A DNA stretch of 64,000 nucleotides from an uncultured Lachnospiraceae bacterium (GTDB lineage Bacteria; Bacillota; Clostridia; Lachnospirales; Lachnospiraceae), in contig CANQUC010000003.1 in assembly GCA_947626945.1 (NCBI GenBank), positions 1-64,000 on the forward strand, read 5' to 3'. A program made the position numbers and the translations under genes. Below are positions 33,739 through 43,314 of the stretch, in pieces. The notes beneath the pieces are model-generated. The model was given only the letters and a program-made list of their open reading frames with translations. It made no database searches and had not been told where the DNA came from. Within the stretch, counting starts at the first letter, position 1, and each line of letters begins with the position of its first letter.

Positions 33739-36700
33739 CTATTTCAGGTCAAACAGGGACAACTGGTCGCTCTGGGGAAGACCGGAAAGAATTCCCAGAT
33801 CGCTCATCAGTTCCACCGCCGTCTGACTGATCTTGCACCGGTTGCGGAAATCGTCCTTTGACAGAAAAGGACCTTTTTTCCGTTCTTCCACAATGGCGGC
33901 GGCGGCTTTCTCTCCCAGCCCGTCAATGGCGTTGAAGGAGGGCATCAGCCTGCCGTCGATGATCTGAAAGGCGGTGTCGCTTGCCTGATACAGGTCGATG
34001 GGCAGAAATGAAAAGCCTCTGGCATACATTTCCCGGACGATCTTCATATCCCGCAGAGTGTCTTCTTCTTTCTGGGTGAGTTTTTCTGTTTTGCTCTGGT
34101 ACAGGCTGATATAATGCTCCAGCCGGTCCCGTCCCATGCACATCAGCTCATAGTTGAAAGCCGTTGCCCGGATGCTGAAAAAGGCCGCGTAGTAGGCAAG
34201 GGGATAATATACCTTATAATAGGCCACCCGGATGGCCATCATCACATAGGCCGCCGCGTGGGCTTTGGGAAACATGTACTGGATCCGTTTGCAGGACCAG
34301 ATATACCAGTCCGGCACCTGGTGGGCCAGCATCTCTTTTTCCCACTCTTCCGTAAGGCCCTTTCCTTTCCGGACAGATTCCATGATCTTAAAAGCCAGGC
34401 CCGGTTCCAGTCCCATCCGGATCAGGTACAGCATGATATCGTCCCGGGTGCAGATGGCTGTGGAAATGGTGGCCTTTCCTTCCCGGATCAGCGTCTGGGC
34501 ATTGTTCAGCCATACGTCGGTGCCGTGGGAAAGTCCGGAGATCCGCACCAGATCGGAAAAGCTTTTGGGCTTTGTATCCAGCAGCATCTTAATGACAAAT
34601 TCCGTGCCAAATTCCGGGATCCCCAAAGATCCGGTCTCACAGCCGCCGATATCCTCCGGCTTCACGCCCAGAGCCTCTGTTCCGTTAAACAGGCTCATGA
34701 CTTTTGGATCGTCCAGAGGGATGGTGGTGGGATCCAGCCCCGTCAGATCCTGCAGCCGGCGAACCATGGTAGGATCATCGTGTCCCAGAATGTCCAGCTT
34801 CAACAGATTGTGGTCGATGGAGTGATAGTCAAAATGGGTGGTGATGATGGGAGAATTCACATCGTTGGCCGGATGCTGCACCGGCGTAAAGGAATGGATC
34901 TCCTCCCCCTTTGGCAGCACAATGATGCCACCGGGATGTTGCCCCGTTGTACGGCGGATGCCTTCCAGTCCTGACGCCAGCCGTTCCACCTCGCACCTTC
35001 GCTTGTGAACGCCCCGCTCCTCATAATATTTCATCACATACCCAAATGCGGTCTTTGCCGCCAGGGTGCCGATGGTGCCCGCCCGGAAAGTCTGTCCCTT
35101 TCCAAAGATCACCTCTGTATAGTCGTGGGCGCTGCTCTGGTATTCTCCTGAAAAATTCAGGTCGATATCGGGCTCCTTGTCTCCGTAAAAGCCCAGGAAC
35201 GTCTCAAAGGGAATGTCAAATCCGTCCTTTGCCAGCGGCTTGCCGCAGACCGGACAGTTCCGGTCAGGCATATCGCAGCCCGCGCCTCCGGCGTACTTCT
35301 TTACCTCCGGAGAGTCAAAGTCACTGTAATGACAGTGTTTGCAGTAATAATGGGGCGGCAGGGGATTGACCTCGGTAATCCCCGCCATGGTGGCGGCAAA
35401 GGAAGATCCCACGGATCCTCTGGATCCTACCAGATAGCCGTCCCGGTTGGATTTTTCCACCAGGCGCTGGGCTATGATGTACATCACCGCGTACCCGTTT
35501 CCGATAATGGAGGACAGTTCCTTTTCCAGCCGGTCCTCCACAATAGGAGGCAGTGTTTCTCCATACATGGAGCGGGCTTTTTTGTAGCACATTTCCCGCA
35601 GCTGAGTTTCCGAGCCCTCAATGACCGGAGGGCACTTGTCCGGCCGCACCGGTTCGATCTGGTCAATGCTTTCGGCAATCTTTACCGGGTTTTCCACCAC
35701 CACTTCTCTTGCCTTGGCGTTGCCAAGATAGGCAAACTCCTCCAGCATCTCCTCCGTGGTGTGGAAGTACAGGGGCGCCTGCCGGTCCGCATCCTCAAAG
35801 CCCTTGCCTGCCATAATGATCTTCCGGTAGATCTCGTCCTCCGGATCCATAAAATGCACGTCTCCGGTGGCCACCACCGGCTTGCCGTACTGCTCGCCCA
35901 GACGGACGATGGCCCGGTTCAGGTCTTTCAGATCCTCTTCCGAGTGAAATCCGTACTTTTCATCCCGAAGCATAAAGGCGTTATTGCCCAAAGGCTGGAT
36001 TTCCAGATAATCGTAAAATTTCACCAGCCTTGCGATCTCTCTTGAATTCCGGTTGTTGAGCACTGCCTGAAACAGTTCTCCCGCCTCACAGGCGGAGCCC
36101 ACGATCAGCCCCTCCCGCCGCTCTGCCAGAAGGCTTTTTGGGATCCGGGGCCTCCGGTTATAATAATCCAGATGGGAAGCGGAGATCAGCCGGTACAGAT
36201 TGACCCTGCCGGTCTCGTTCTTTGCCAGAATGATCACATGGTAAGTGGGCAGTTTTTTGGCGGCGGAAGCGCTGCGCCTGCTCATGGCGTTGATCTGAGC
36301 CAGCGTTTCCTTTCCCTGCTCCTTGAGCATTTCCAGAAACCGGGAAAAGATCAGCGCCAGATTTTGCGCGTACTCCACTGCCCGGTGATGACTTTTCAGG
36401 GAAACGGAAAGGGCTTTTGCCATCTGCTCCGGCCTGTACCCCCTCAGCTCCGGCAGGAGCACTCTTCCCAGGGCCTCTGTGTCCATGCTGGTAAAATCTG
36501 CCGAAAGCCCAAGCTTTTCTGCCTTTTCATATAAAAATCCCATTTGGGATTCCGCCTTGTGGGCCACCAGCACGCAGTCCCCGCAAAATTCCAGAAACTT
36601 TGGAATCACCTGCTCCTGCAAGGGCGCTTCTTTCAGCATGTCATCGCTGATGCCGGTCTGCTCCGCGATCTGAAAGGGAAGCGCTCTGCCGGGATTCACA

Positions 36701-38196
36701 AAACTGCTGAACCGGTCCGTGATCCTGCCCTCCTGTATTTTTACGGCGCCGATCTCGATAATCTCATCCCGGTTGGAATGAAATCCGGTAGTTTCCAGAC
36801 GGAACACCACATAATCCGTATCCAGAGACTGGCCCCGGTCGTCCTGGGCCACCGGCTTCAGGTCATCCACCAGATATCCTTCCACCCCATAGATCATCTT
36901 AAAGTTGTCCGGCTGCAGCTTCTGCAGGGTATGAAAAGCCTCTGTAAATCCCTGCACCACGCCGTGATCCGTCAGGGCAAGCGCGGGATGTCCCCACTTT
37001 ACCGCCCGGCTGATCAGGTCGGAAACAGATGTCACGCCGTCCATGTCGCTCATTTTGGAGTGGCAATGAAGCTCCACCCGTTTTTCCTTTGCGTTGTCCA
37101 TGCGGCAGGCGGTAAAATCCTTTGCTTTTTTGATGCTCACACTCTGGGAAATGGCCAGTTCGTGATCAAACCGGTCTGTGGCGGTCATTCCGCTGACTTT
37201 CAGGAAAGCGCCTTTCGTCACATAAGGCTCCAGCTCTTCCCACTGCTCCTGACCGGGGAAGATTTTTACCGCAATGGTATCTGTGTAATCTGTCAGGTGA
37301 AAGATCAGGATCTGCCTTTCTCCGTTTTGGATGGGCCTTCTGTCCAAAAAGATCACCTTGCCCTGCACAACCACATTTCCCATTTCCTCGGTGATCTTCT
37401 CTATGGCTATGGGCTCGCCGTCAAACTCTTTTCCGTAGATCAGATCCGGCGAGCGTTCTTTCTTTGTCCGGAAGCCCTTTGCAAAACTCCTCGTTCCGCC
37501 TGTTCCTTTTGTTTTTTTCTGAGGCGGTTCTTCTTTCCTCACAGTTTTTCCGCTTTTTGGCTCTGCTTTTGCCAAAGGTTCTTCCAAATCCGCGGCGTCG
37601 GCCTGCCAAAACCGTTCCAGCTGATGAGCCGCCTCGGCGGCATAATCCTCCTGACCTCCCCGGCGGTTTTCTTTTCCGCCCTCCTGCTCTTTTTTACAGT
37701 ATACGATTTTTATCCGGACTTCCATGGCGCACCGCTGGGAAAAAATATCCGTCAGACGCTCCCGCAGGGATTTTTCCGCCAGCCGGAACAGCCTGCTTTC
37801 CTCTACCGTTACCGTAAAAAGATTGTCCTCCGTGACCAGTACGCTGCTGTCTTCCAGGATCTGGGCCTCCAGGGGGGCTTCCTGCTGCAGTTCGTAGAGA
37901 ATGCTTCCCCGGTATTCTTTCCACAGTCTGTCCAGGCTGTATGGCGTCTGCAGCCGAAACCGCTCTATCACCTGTACCTTTATGGGGCTTTTGGCAAACA
38001 GCTGCTCTCCAATGGCCCGTTCCAGGGAAAGAACATCCTGTTTTTCCAGGATTCTGGGGCTTTCTATGTATATACGAAGAGAACTCCTGGACCGGCTGGC
38101 GGCCACGCGGGTCACCACCACCTCTTCCAAGAGTTTTCTTAAGATCTCATTTAACCGTAAGGTGGGAAACGCTTCAAACAATCCTTTTGGTTCCAC
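33739..38196 (-). CDS. polC: DNA polymerase III alpha subunit, PolC type, with disrupted exonuclease motifs
   Basis: Replicative polymerase of Gram-positive bacteria, 1485 residues (normal), GTG start. The N-terminal and OB domains, split PHP domain (ELHCHSKMSDMDG, LTDHGVVQ, ATGDVHF) and polymerase site (PDIDLNFSGEYQ) are intact. The embedded 3'-5' exonuclease domain is not. The usual FDxETTG is FRLETTG (Arg466), the ExoII AHNAxFDMGF is AHKAESQMGF (Gln551), and the final HHRAxxD is HHRAVEY (Tyr609). Only the Glu of DxE, the MDTEALGR Asp and the histidines remain. Proofreading by this subunit is probably lost. It is the last gene of the ispG/dxr operon, 18 bases after ispG. Confidence 0.96.
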   Translation of the reverse strand: MEPKGLFEAFPTLRLNEILRKLLEEVVVTRVAASRSRSSLRIYIESPRILEKQDVLSLERAIGEQLFAKSPIKVQVIERFRLQTPYSLDRLWKEYRGSILYELQQEAPLEAQILEDSSVLVTEDNLFTVTVEESRLFRLAEKSLRERLTDIFSQRCAMEVRIKIVYCKKEQEGGKENRRGGQEDYAAEAAHQLERFWQADAADLEEPLAKAEPKSGKTVRKEEPPQKKTKGTGGTRSFAKGFRTKKERSPDLIYGKEFDGEPIAIEKITEEMGNVVVQGKVIFLDRRPIQNGERQILIFHLTDYTDTIAVKIFPGQEQWEELEPYVTKGAFLKVSGMTATDRFDHELAISQSVSIKKAKDFTACRMDNAKEKRVELHCHSKMSDMDGVTSVSDLISRAVKWGHPALALTDHGVVQGFTEAFHTLQKLQPDNFKMIYGVEGYLVDDLKPVAQDDRGQSLDTDYVVFRLETTGFHSNRDEIIEIGAVKIQEGRITDRFSSFVNPGRALPFQIAEQTGISDDMLKEAPLQEQVIPKFLEFCGDCVLVAHKAESQMGFLYEKAEKLGLSADFTSMDTEALGRVLLPELRGYRPEQMAKALSVSLKSHHRAVEYAQNLALIFSRFLEMLKEQGKETLAQINAMSRRSASAAKKLPTYHVIILAKNETGRVNLYRLISASHLDYYNRRPRIPKSLLAERREGLIVGSACEAGELFQAVLNNRNSREIARLVKFYDYLEIQPLGNNAFMLRDEKYGFHSEEDLKDLNRAIVRLGEQYGKPVVATGDVHFMDPEDEIYRKIIMAGKGFEDADRQAPLYFHTTEEMLEEFAYLGNAKAREVVVENPVKIAESIDQIEPVRPDKCPPVIEGSETQLREMCYKKARSMYGETLPPIVEDRLEKELSSIIGNGYAVMYIIAQRLVEKSNRDGYLVGSRGSVGSSFAATMAGITEVNPLPPHYYCKHCHYSDFDSPEVKKYAGGAGCDMPDRNCPVCGKPLAKDGFDIPFETFLGFYGDKEPDIDLNFSGEYQSSAHDYTEVIFGKGQTFRAGTIGTLAAKTAFGYVMKYYEERGVHKRRCEVERLASGLEGIRRTTGQHPGGIIVLPKGEEIHSFTPVQHPANDVNSPIITTHFDYHSIDHNLLKLDILGHDDPTMVRRLQDLTGLDPTTIPLDDPKVMSLFNGTEALGVKPEDIGGCETGSLGIPEFGTEFVIKMLLDTKPKSFSDLVRISGLSHGTDVWLNNAQTLIREGKATISTAICTRDDIMLYLIRMGLEPGLAFKIMESVRKGKGLTEEWEKEMLAHQVPDWYIWSCKRIQYMFPKAHAAAYVMMAIRVAYYKVYYPLAYYAAFFSIRATAFNYELMCMGRDRLEHYISLYQSKTEKLTQKEEDTLRDMKIVREMYARGFSFLPIDLYQASDTAFQIIDGRLMPSFNAIDGLGEKAAAAIVEERKKGPFLSKDDFRNRCKISQTAVELMSDLGILSGLPQSDQLSLFDLK

Positions 38197-38214
38197 CCTG
38201 ACTCCACCTTTCTG

Positions 38215-39291
38215 TCATTCCTGTGACCGGCCATCCTGCTGCCTGCCCATGGCAAGAAGCTCTTCCTCCAGCGCCGAAAGAAGCTGATCCTCCGGCACCT
38301 TTTTCAGGATCTTTCCTTTTTTGAATAAAAGTCCCTCCGAGACTCCCCCCGCGATGCCCAGGTCTGCCTCTCTCGCTTCGCCGGGCCCGTTGACCGCGCA
38401 GCCCATTACGGCCACTTTCAGATCCAGCGGGATCTTCTCTGTCAGCTGTTCCACCTGCCCGGCAAGCCCGATCAGATCGATCTTTGTCCTTCCGCAGGTA
38501 GGGCAGGAAACCACCTCGATCCCGCCTTTTCGCAGGCCCAGTGTCCGCAGGATCAGCTTTGCCGTCCGTATTTCCTCCCGGGGATCCCCGGTCAACGACA
38601 CCCGAACGGTATCTCCAATGCCCTGGTTCAAAATAATGCCCAGGCCCACCGCCGACTTGATGTTGCCGCTGTAAACCGTGCCTGCCTCCGTGATGCCGAT
38701 ATGAAGCGGATAGTCTGTCCTGTCCGCGATCCACTCATGGGCTCTGACGCACATCATCACGTCGGAGGATTTGATGCTGATCACCAGATTTTCATAGCCC
38801 ATCTCCTCAATGAGCCTGACTTTTTCCAGGGCGCTTTCCGCCAGTCCCCGGGGCGTGACGCCGCCATACTGTTCCAGATATTTCTTTTCCAGGGAACCGC
38901 TGTTAACGCCTACCCGAATTGGCACTCCCCGCTCTTTCGCGGCCGAGACCACCGAAAGGATCTTCTGTCTGGATCCGATGTTGCCGGGATTGATGCGGAT
39001 CTTGTCCGCGCCGTTCTCAATGGCGGCAATGGCAAGCCTGTAATCAAAATGGATATCCGCCACAAGGGGGATATGGATCCGCTTTTTGATCTCTTTCAGG
39101 GCCGCGGCTGCCTCCATGGTGGGCACCGCCGATCGGATAATCTCGCATCCGGCCTGCTCCAGAGAAAGGATCTGGGCCACCGTAGCTTCCACATCCTCTG
39201 TTTTGGTATTGGTCATGGACTGGATCAGAACGGGAGCTCCCCCGCCGATGACCCTGTCGCCGATCCGGATCTGTCTTGTATTTTTTCTCAT
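38215..39291 (-). CDS. ispG: 4-hydroxy-3-methylbut-2-enyl diphosphate synthase (flavodoxin)
   Basis: Iron-sulfur enzyme of the MEP isoprenoid pathway. The 358 residues show GVNSGSLEKKYLEQYG, the cluster cysteines in SCPTCGRTKIDL and AVMGCAVNGPGEA. I choose the ATG at 39291 with GGAG 7 bases upstream; an in-frame GTG at 39315 lacks an SD. The start overlaps no gene but lies 13 bases after the GH3-like gene stop. Confidence 0.97.
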   Translation of the reverse strand: MRKNTRQIRIGDRVIGGGAPVLIQSMTNTKTEDVEATVAQILSLEQAGCEIIRSAVPTMEAAAALKEIKKRIHIPLVADIHFDYRLAIAAIENGADKIRINPGNIGSRQKILSVVSAAKERGVPIRVGVNSGSLEKKYLEQYGGVTPRGLAESALEKVRLIEEMGYENLVISIKSSDVMMCVRAHEWIADRTDYPLHIGITEAGTVYSGNIKSAVGLGIILNQGIGDTVRVSLTGDPREEIRTAKLILRTLGLRKGGIEVVSCPTCGRTKIDLIGLAGQVEQLTEKIPLDLKVAVMGCAVNGPGEAREADLGIAGGVSEGLLFKKGKILKKVPEDQLLSALEEELLAMGRQQDGRSQE

Positions 39292-39304
39292 GGCTGTTCT
39301 CCGT

Positions 39305-40804
39305 TCACTGCTCACTTTCTGCGTCCTGTTCCGCGCTGTCCCGGGAAGCTGTCTCTTCCCCGGAATCCTCTTCGGAATTTTCTTCAGGATCTTCTCCGGA
39401 ATCCTCCACGGAATCTTCTCCGGAATCCTCCCGTGAATCTTCCCCGGAATCTTCTTCCCGGGACGAATCCCCCTCTTCCGACGGCTCTGCCGAAGGCGCG
39501 GGGAGCGGCGGATAATCCTCCGGGTCTATGATCCCCCGTACCACTTTCACTGCCAGGATCCGCTTTACGGAAAGGTCGATGCGGTCCATGGAGATCCCGC
39601 CGTTTTTCACCGCGGATTCCACCGCCGCGTATGTACCGTCCAGACTGCCGGGCATAAGCATCACATCCACGCCGGCGTCAATGGCTTTAAACACCGCTTC
39701 GCTGCTGCTGTAATATCTGGTCACCGCCTGCTCGCTTAAAGGAGCGGAGATCACCATGCCATAATACCCCAGCTCTTCCCGCAGGATCCGGCTCACCACC
39801 TTGGAGGAAAGAGCGCTTGGCGTCCGTTCCCCGTCCGTAAGGGCGGGAGCGGAAATATTGGACATCATGATGCCGTCTACGCCGGCGCTGATTCCCGCCA
39901 GGTAGGGAAGCCACTCTCTTGCCCGCATTTCCTCCTTGGACCGGTCCGTTTCTCCATACCCGTCCTGGGTGCTCTGGGCGATCCCGCCCTGGCCCGGAAA
40001 ATATTTCATCACAGAGCTGACGCCCTCCTGCTGGATTCCCAGAATCTGTCCCTCCGCCATTTGTCTCACCGTCATGGCGTCGCTTCCAAAAGCGCGTTTT
40101 CCCAGAATGGATTTTTCCGGATCCAGAACCACGTCCGCCACAGGCGCCAGATTCATATTGAACCCAAGCTCTTTCAGCGCCCGGGCCATATTCCCGGCGT
40201 CGGTCTGCGCCCGTTTGGCGTCTTTGCTTTCACCGTAGTCGGACGCGTCGTACAGCTGGGGCAATTCCAGATCCTCACGGGACCCAAGCACAGACCCGCT
40301 GCCGCCCTCCTCCTGCACCGCAATGAACATGGGCACCGGCGCGTTTTCCTGCAGTTCCCGGATGAACGAAGTCACCTGGTCTTTTGAGACCACGTTTTCC
40401 GGCCGGAACACCACGCCGCCTACAGGATAGGAAGACAGTCGGCTTTTTATTCTCTCATTGACAGAAGTACTGCTGCTGCCGCCCAGCTGGGAAAAATCCA
40501 CCAGGAACATCTGCCCGATCTTTTCCTCCAGGGACAGGCCCGCCAGTACCCGTTCTACCTTTTCCTCCAGCTTTTTCCCTTCGGGATTTTCCGTGGGGAC
40601 GGCTGCCGGCGTCTGGGGCAAAGGTTCGTCGGAGCTTTCCGGTTCCGGTTCTTCGCTTTCAGTCTCCGTCTGCACTTCTACCGGATCCGGCTTTGGATCC
40701 GCCTTTTGACGGAAAGGCTGCCGCAGCAGAAACATGCCTCCCACCGCCGCTCCCACTGCCAGCAGCGCCAGGATAATCAGCCCCGCGTTTTTCCATTTGT
40801 TCAT
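39305..40804 (-). CDS. Membrane-anchored GH3-like (NagZ-related) protein, probably inactive
   Basis: A protein of 499 residues with an N-terminal transmembrane anchor, a Glu/Pro linker, a GH3 TIM barrel (residues about 85-440) and a low-complexity acidic tail rich in SGEDS-type repeats. It aligns with beta-N-acetylglucosaminidase NagZ, but key residues differ. Where NagZ has (S/T)DDL with the nucleophile Asp, this protein has ISAPL (Ala354). The KHFPGHGDT loop reads KYFPGQGGI, and the DQEGG motif reads QEEGG. It may be a carbohydrate-binding pseudo-enzyme or scaffold. The ATG at 40804 is preferred over a GTG nine bases earlier. It is inserted between rseP and ispG in an otherwise standard operon. 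Confidence 0.82.
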   Translation of the reverse strand: MNKWKNAGLIILALLAVGAAVGGMFLLRQPFRQKADPKPDPVEVQTETESEEPEPESSDEPLPQTPAAVPTENPEGKKLEEKVERVLAGLSLEEKIGQMFLVDFSQLGGSSSTSVNERIKSRLSSYPVGGVVFRPENVVSKDQVTSFIRELQENAPVPMFIAVQEEGGSGSVLGSREDLELPQLYDASDYGESKDAKRAQTDAGNMARALKELGFNMNLAPVADVVLDPEKSILGKRAFGSDAMTVRQMAEGQILGIQQEGVSSVMKYFPGQGGIAQSTQDGYGETDRSKEEMRAREWLPYLAGISAGVDGIMMSNISAPALTDGERTPSALSSKVVSRILREELGYYGMVISAPLSEQAVTRYYSSSEAVFKAIDAGVDVMLMPGSLDGTYAAVESAVKNGGISMDRIDLSVKRILAVKVVRGIIDPEDYPPLPAPSAEPSEEGDSSREEDSGEDSREDSGEDSVEDSGEDPEENSEEDSGEETASRDSAEQDAESEQ

Positions 40805-40822
40805 ATGATTCACTCTCTTACC

Positions 40823-42106
40823 TTAAAAAAATATCTTCCGCACATCGTTGACCATGACCACAACCATAAGCCCCAGAAGCAGCACATAACCGATCATATG
40901 CACAAGGCCTTCCTTTTGAGGGCTGATCCGCTTGCCCCGTATGGCTTCGATGACAAGAAACAACAGCCGTCCTCCATCCAGCGCGGGGATGGGCAGCAGG
41001 TTCATCACACCCAGATTGGCGGTAAGCAGAATCGACAGGTTCAGCATGGTCAGCACCACGGACAGCCAGCCGGCTTCCCGGGTCTGCTCATAAGTATTTC
41101 CAATGGTGTCCACGATCCCTACGGGACCAGACAGGTCGTTTAAGCTTACATTGCCGCTAAACAGCATCCCCAGTGACTTAAAAGTCGTCACGATCCAGTA
41201 TTTCACTTCATAAAGACTGTATTTCACCACAGAAAAGACGCTTTCCCGTGTGCGGTATGAGGAATCCAGATAAAGACCGTTTTCATAGCTGGAGGTTTTG
41301 ATGGTGTTCATGTTTCGCTCCAGCCGCTCTCCCTTCCGTTCCAGCGTAATGGTCAGGGGCTTGTCGCCTTCCGAATTGATAATCTCTGAGATTTCATTGG
41401 GATCCTCAATGGTCTTTCCGTTGATAGCCATGATCTGATCCCCAGGCAAAAGGCCCGCCCCATCCGCGGGGCTGTCTTTCTCCACTTCCGTAATCTCCTG
41501 CTGGGTGTAGGTGATCCCGATCCGGTATCTCTTTATGAGCTCCGGCGTGACTACAGCCGTTCCGGTTACGGTCTCTTTTCCCTCCTGCCGCTCATAGGTA
41601 ATCTCCAAAGGCTCCTGGGGAGCCAGCATCATATCCAGGGAAACCTCTCTGGAAAGGGCTACTTTTCTGCCGTTCAGCCTTTTGATCAGATCTCCGTCTT
41701 TCAGGCCCGCCTCCGCCGCCGGAGACCCTTCCTGCACCTGCCGGATTGTGGGCAGGTCGTATCCGGCAACGCCTATTACGATCAGCGCCAGCACAAAGGC
41801 CAGAATAAAATTAAAAAACGGACCCGCAAACACTACCGCCATTCTGACCCACACGGATTTGTTGTTGAACAGTTTCTCGTCCTTTTGGTCAAACTGGTCG
41901 TCCTCACCCATGACACAGGCTCCGCCAAAGGGCAGAAGATTCAGACTGTACTCCGTCTCTCCTCTTTTAAAGCCCACCAGCTTTGGCCCCAGTCCCAGTG
42001 AAAACTCATAGACCCGCACATGATTCCATTTTGCCACGAGAAAATGTCCCAGCTCATGAATGATGATAATCGCGCTGAAAATAAGAATGGCAATCAGGAT
42101 ATTCAA
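40823..42106 (-). CDS. rseP: Site-2 intramembrane metalloprotease RseP/RasP
   Basis: Cleaves transmembrane segments such as anti-sigma factors and signal peptide remnants. The 427 residues have the zinc motif HELGHFLVAKW in the first helix, a PDZ domain (about 190-290: DGAGLLPGDQIMAINGKTIED), and the second active-site motif NLLPIPALDGGRLLF near the C-terminus. It follows dxr by 18 bases. Confidence 0.96.
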   Translation of the reverse strand: MNILIAILIFSAIIIIHELGHFLVAKWNHVRVYEFSLGLGPKLVGFKRGETEYSLNLLPFGGACVMGEDDQFDQKDEKLFNNKSVWVRMAVVFAGPFFNFILAFVLALIVIGVAGYDLPTIRQVQEGSPAAEAGLKDGDLIKRLNGRKVALSREVSLDMMLAPQEPLEITYERQEGKETVTGTAVVTPELIKRYRIGITYTQQEITEVEKDSPADGAGLLPGDQIMAINGKTIEDPNEISEIINSEGDKPLTITLERKGERLERNMNTIKTSSYENGLYLDSSYRTRESVFSVVKYSLYEVKYWIVTTFKSLGMLFSGNVSLNDLSGPVGIVDTIGNTYEQTREAGWLSVVLTMLNLSILLTANLGVMNLLPIPALDGGRLLFLVIEAIRGKRISPQKEGLVHMIGYVLLLGLMVVVMVNDVRKIFF

Positions 42107-42124
42107 TCTTACACCTGCTTTCCT

Positions 42125-43288
42125 TTAAGCCTTTTTTAATCGCTCTTCTAAATATGAATATGTTTCCCGCTCCGCGTCCAGAATCTCTTCCAGATTCGGA
42201 TCCTGTATCTGGGGAAATGCTCCAAGCGCTTCCCCGATGTATCCCGCGATATCCAGAAAACCGATCTTTTCCTTTAAAAACTGCGCCACAAGATATTCGT
42301 TGGCGGCATTGAACACCACCGGGCGGATACCGCCTTCCCCGGCGGCTTGCAGAGCCAGCTTCAATCCTTCAAAGGTATCCGGGTCCGGTTCTTCAAAGGT
42401 GATCTGCCCGATCCTGGCGAAATCCACCCGTTCCACATCGGACGCTTTCCTTTGAGGATAATAAAGGGCATACTGAATGGGCAGCTTCATGTCCGGCATT
42501 CCCAGCTGAGCGATCACCGCGCCGTCGGTAAACTGTACCATGGAATGAATGATGCTCTGAGGATGGATCAGAACCCGGATCTGATCAAGATCCACCCCAA
42601 ACAGCCACTTAGCCTCCATTACCTCCAGGCCTTTGTTGACCATGGTGGCCGAGTCAATGGTGATTTTGCTGCCCATAGACCAGTTGGGATGCCGCAGGGC
42701 GTCCTTTGGCCTTACATGTCTGAGCCTGCTTTTTGAGTATCCCCGGAAAGGTCCTCCGGAAGCCGTCAGCAAAATCGTTTCTATCTGATTTTCCCGTTCT
42801 CCCTGAAGAGACTGAAAAATGGCGCTGTGCTCGCTGTCTACCGGAAGAATGGAAACTCCCTTTTCTTTTGCAAGGGGCATGATCAGATGTCCCGCGGTCA
42901 CAAGGGTTTCCTTGTTTGCAAGGGCAATGTCCTTTCCCGCCTCTATGGCCGCTATGGTTGGCCGGATCCCGATCATCCCCACCACGGCGGTTACCAGAAT
43001 GTCTGTCTCCGGATCTGTTGCCAGGGCGATCAGGCCATCCATGCCTCCAAGCACCTTTACCGGCAGATCCGCTACTTTCACCGCCAGTTCCCGGGCCTTA
43101 TCCTCCTGCCATACCACGGCCATCTCCGGAGAAAATTCCCGGATCTGCCGCTCCAGCAGGGCAATATTGGACCCGGCGGACAGGCCGGTTACCTTCAGAT
43201 CATCCCGGTGTTTTTCCACGATCTGAAGCGTCTGCGTGCCAATGGAGCCTGTGGACCCCAGTATGGCGATCTTCTTCAATCTGTCCAT
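42125..43288 (-). CDS. dxr: 1-deoxy-D-xylulose 5-phosphate reductoisomerase
   Basis: Second step of the MEP pathway, making MEP with NADPH. It has the NADPH-binding start KKIAILGSTGSIGTQTL, the metal/substrate motif PVDSEHSAIFQSL, and LTASGGPFRGYS; 387 residues, normal length. It lies between cdsA and rseP in the conserved envelope operon. Confidence 0.97.
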   Translation of the reverse strand: MDRLKKIAILGSTGSIGTQTLQIVEKHRDDLKVTGLSAGSNIALLERQIREFSPEMAVVWQEDKARELAVKVADLPVKVLGGMDGLIALATDPETDILVTAVVGMIGIRPTIAAIEAGKDIALANKETLVTAGHLIMPLAKEKGVSILPVDSEHSAIFQSLQGERENQIETILLTASGGPFRGYSKSRLRHVRPKDALRHPNWSMGSKITIDSATMVNKGLEVMEAKWLFGVDLDQIRVLIHPQSIIHSMVQFTDGAVIAQLGMPDMKLPIQYALYYPQRKASDVERVDFARIGQITFEEPDPDTFEGLKLALQAAGEGGIRPVVFNAANEYLVAQFLKEKIGFLDIAGYIGEALGAFPQIQDPNLEEILDAERETYSYLEERLKKA

Positions 43289-43314
43289 CTCCTCTTATTG
43301 CGCCGAAAAAAAAC

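Noticed and set aside
36544..38142. Long open frame on the + strand (532 codons) opposite polC
   Set aside because: It is antisense to an unmistakable polC, has no recognisable domain and a Cys/His/Phe-rich composition typical of shadow frames.
39360..39500. SGEDS-type repeats at the end of the GH3-like gene considered as a separate mobile or binding element
   Set aside because: They are a simple acidic low-complexity tail in frame with the gene.
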